This document shows, piece after piece, positions 6,571 to 6,780 of a stretch of DNA of 6,780 bases. Under the pieces are notes generated by a model. It did no database searches and had not been told where the DNA came from. It worked only from the letters and a program-made list of their open reading frames with translations. This DNA is from an uncultured Parabacteroides sp. GTDB lineage: Bacteria > Bacteroidota > Bacteroidia > Bacteroidales > Tannerellaceae. Where the stretch lies: assembly GCA_937890135.1 (NCBI GenBank), contig CALBYC010000188.1, positions 1 to 6,780 on the forward strand, given 5' to 3'. Positions within the stretch are counted from its first letter, which is position 1; each line of letters begins with the position of its first letter. The translations under genes were made by a program, and so were the position numbers.

Positions 6571-6780
6571 TTGGGAAAATTTGAATTATATAAAATCGAT
6601 TTGAAGAATCTCGCCCCGGGGGTATACGATTTCGACTACTCCTTGGGGAACAAGTTCTTTGTGGATATAGACGGGGACCAGATACAAAAGGGAAATGTGC
6701 ATGTTCATCTGACCTTGAAACGTGCTGCGATGTTGTCCGAGCTGGACTTTCATACAGAAGGCGTGGTGGTGGTTCCTTGC
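6571..6780 (+). CDS. DUF177 (YceD-like) protein, N-terminal 70 residues, TTG start (3' truncated)
   Basis: The frame reads MGKFELYKIDLKNLAPG, then VYDFDYSLGNKFFVDIDG, and continues to ...FHTEGVVVVPC at the window edge. This matches the N-terminal half of Bacteroidales DUF177 proteins. The family usually continues with a Cys-x-x-Cys pair ('PCDRC'), of which only the first Cys (residue 70) is visible. In bacteria DUF177/YceD genes commonly sit just before rpmF (ribosomal protein L32) and fatty-acid genes such as fabH; E. coli YceD has been linked to 23S rRNA. The start is decided by the sequence: a TAG stop lies two codons upstream (6565-6567), and the first in-frame ATG is at about codon 55, inside the conserved region. 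So TTG 6571 is the only sensible initiator. What follows downstream is outside the window. Confidence 0.85.
   Translation, partial: MGKFELYKIDLKNLAPGVYDFDYSLGNKFFVDIDGDQIQKGNVHVHLTLKRAAMLSELDFHTEGVVVVPC

Noticed and set aside
1..6780. CRISPR array, tRNA/rRNA, insertion sequence or phage remnants
   Set aside because: No regularly spaced direct repeats, no cloverleaf or rRNA signature, and no transposase, integrase or terminal inverted repeats were seen on either strand.

Overview
The window reads as a chromosomal segment from a member of the Bacteroidales (gut Bacteroides/Parabacteroides type; genus not resolved). The evidence is a GH97 plus GH43 glycosidase pair, '...AQ' secretion signals, start codons without strong Shine-Dalgarno sequences, and Bacteroidetes-type promoters (-33 TTG and -7 TAnnTTTG). 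The clearest promoter precedes a DUF177 gene. There is no tRNA, rRNA, CRISPR array, transposase or integrase.

Layout, left to right: (1) the 3' end of a TatD-family metal-dependent hydrolase on + (1-263); (2) a monovalent cation/proton antiporter of the CPA1/NhaP2 (CvrA) type on + (353-1849); (3) a convergent intergenic stretch with a perfect 15-bp bidirectional terminator and further inverted repeats (1850-2015); (4) two glycoside hydrolase genes on the - strand, transcribed GH43 then GH97 (5035 down to 2016), with a near-perfect 23-bp palindrome in their 57-bp spacer; (5) a divergent intergenic region of about 265 bp; (6) a membrane histidine kinase without a HAMP domain or an adjacent response regulator on + (5301-6458); (7) a strong promoter and the first 70 codons of a TTG-initiated DUF177 (YceD-like) gene, cut by the window end.

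The GH43-GH97 pair is the accessory part. GH97 carries the retaining-type nucleophile and acid/base at the same residue numbers (Asp415, Glu470) that I recall for the Bacteroides thetaiotaomicron alpha-galactosidase BT1871. It should therefore cut alpha-galactosides or the stereochemically equivalent beta-L-arabinopyranosides. GH43 enzymes usually remove arabinose or xylose, so the pair probably trims galactose and arabinose residues of a plant glycan in the periplasm. No SusC/SusD or dedicated regulator lies in the window. The flanking genes (TatD, antiporter, DUF177) are housekeeping-like.

I see no clearly new system. The items most worth a second look are the structured convergent intergenic region, the Asp in place of the usual general-acid Glu of GH43, the intra-operon palindrome, and the orphan kinase divergent from the glycosidase operon.
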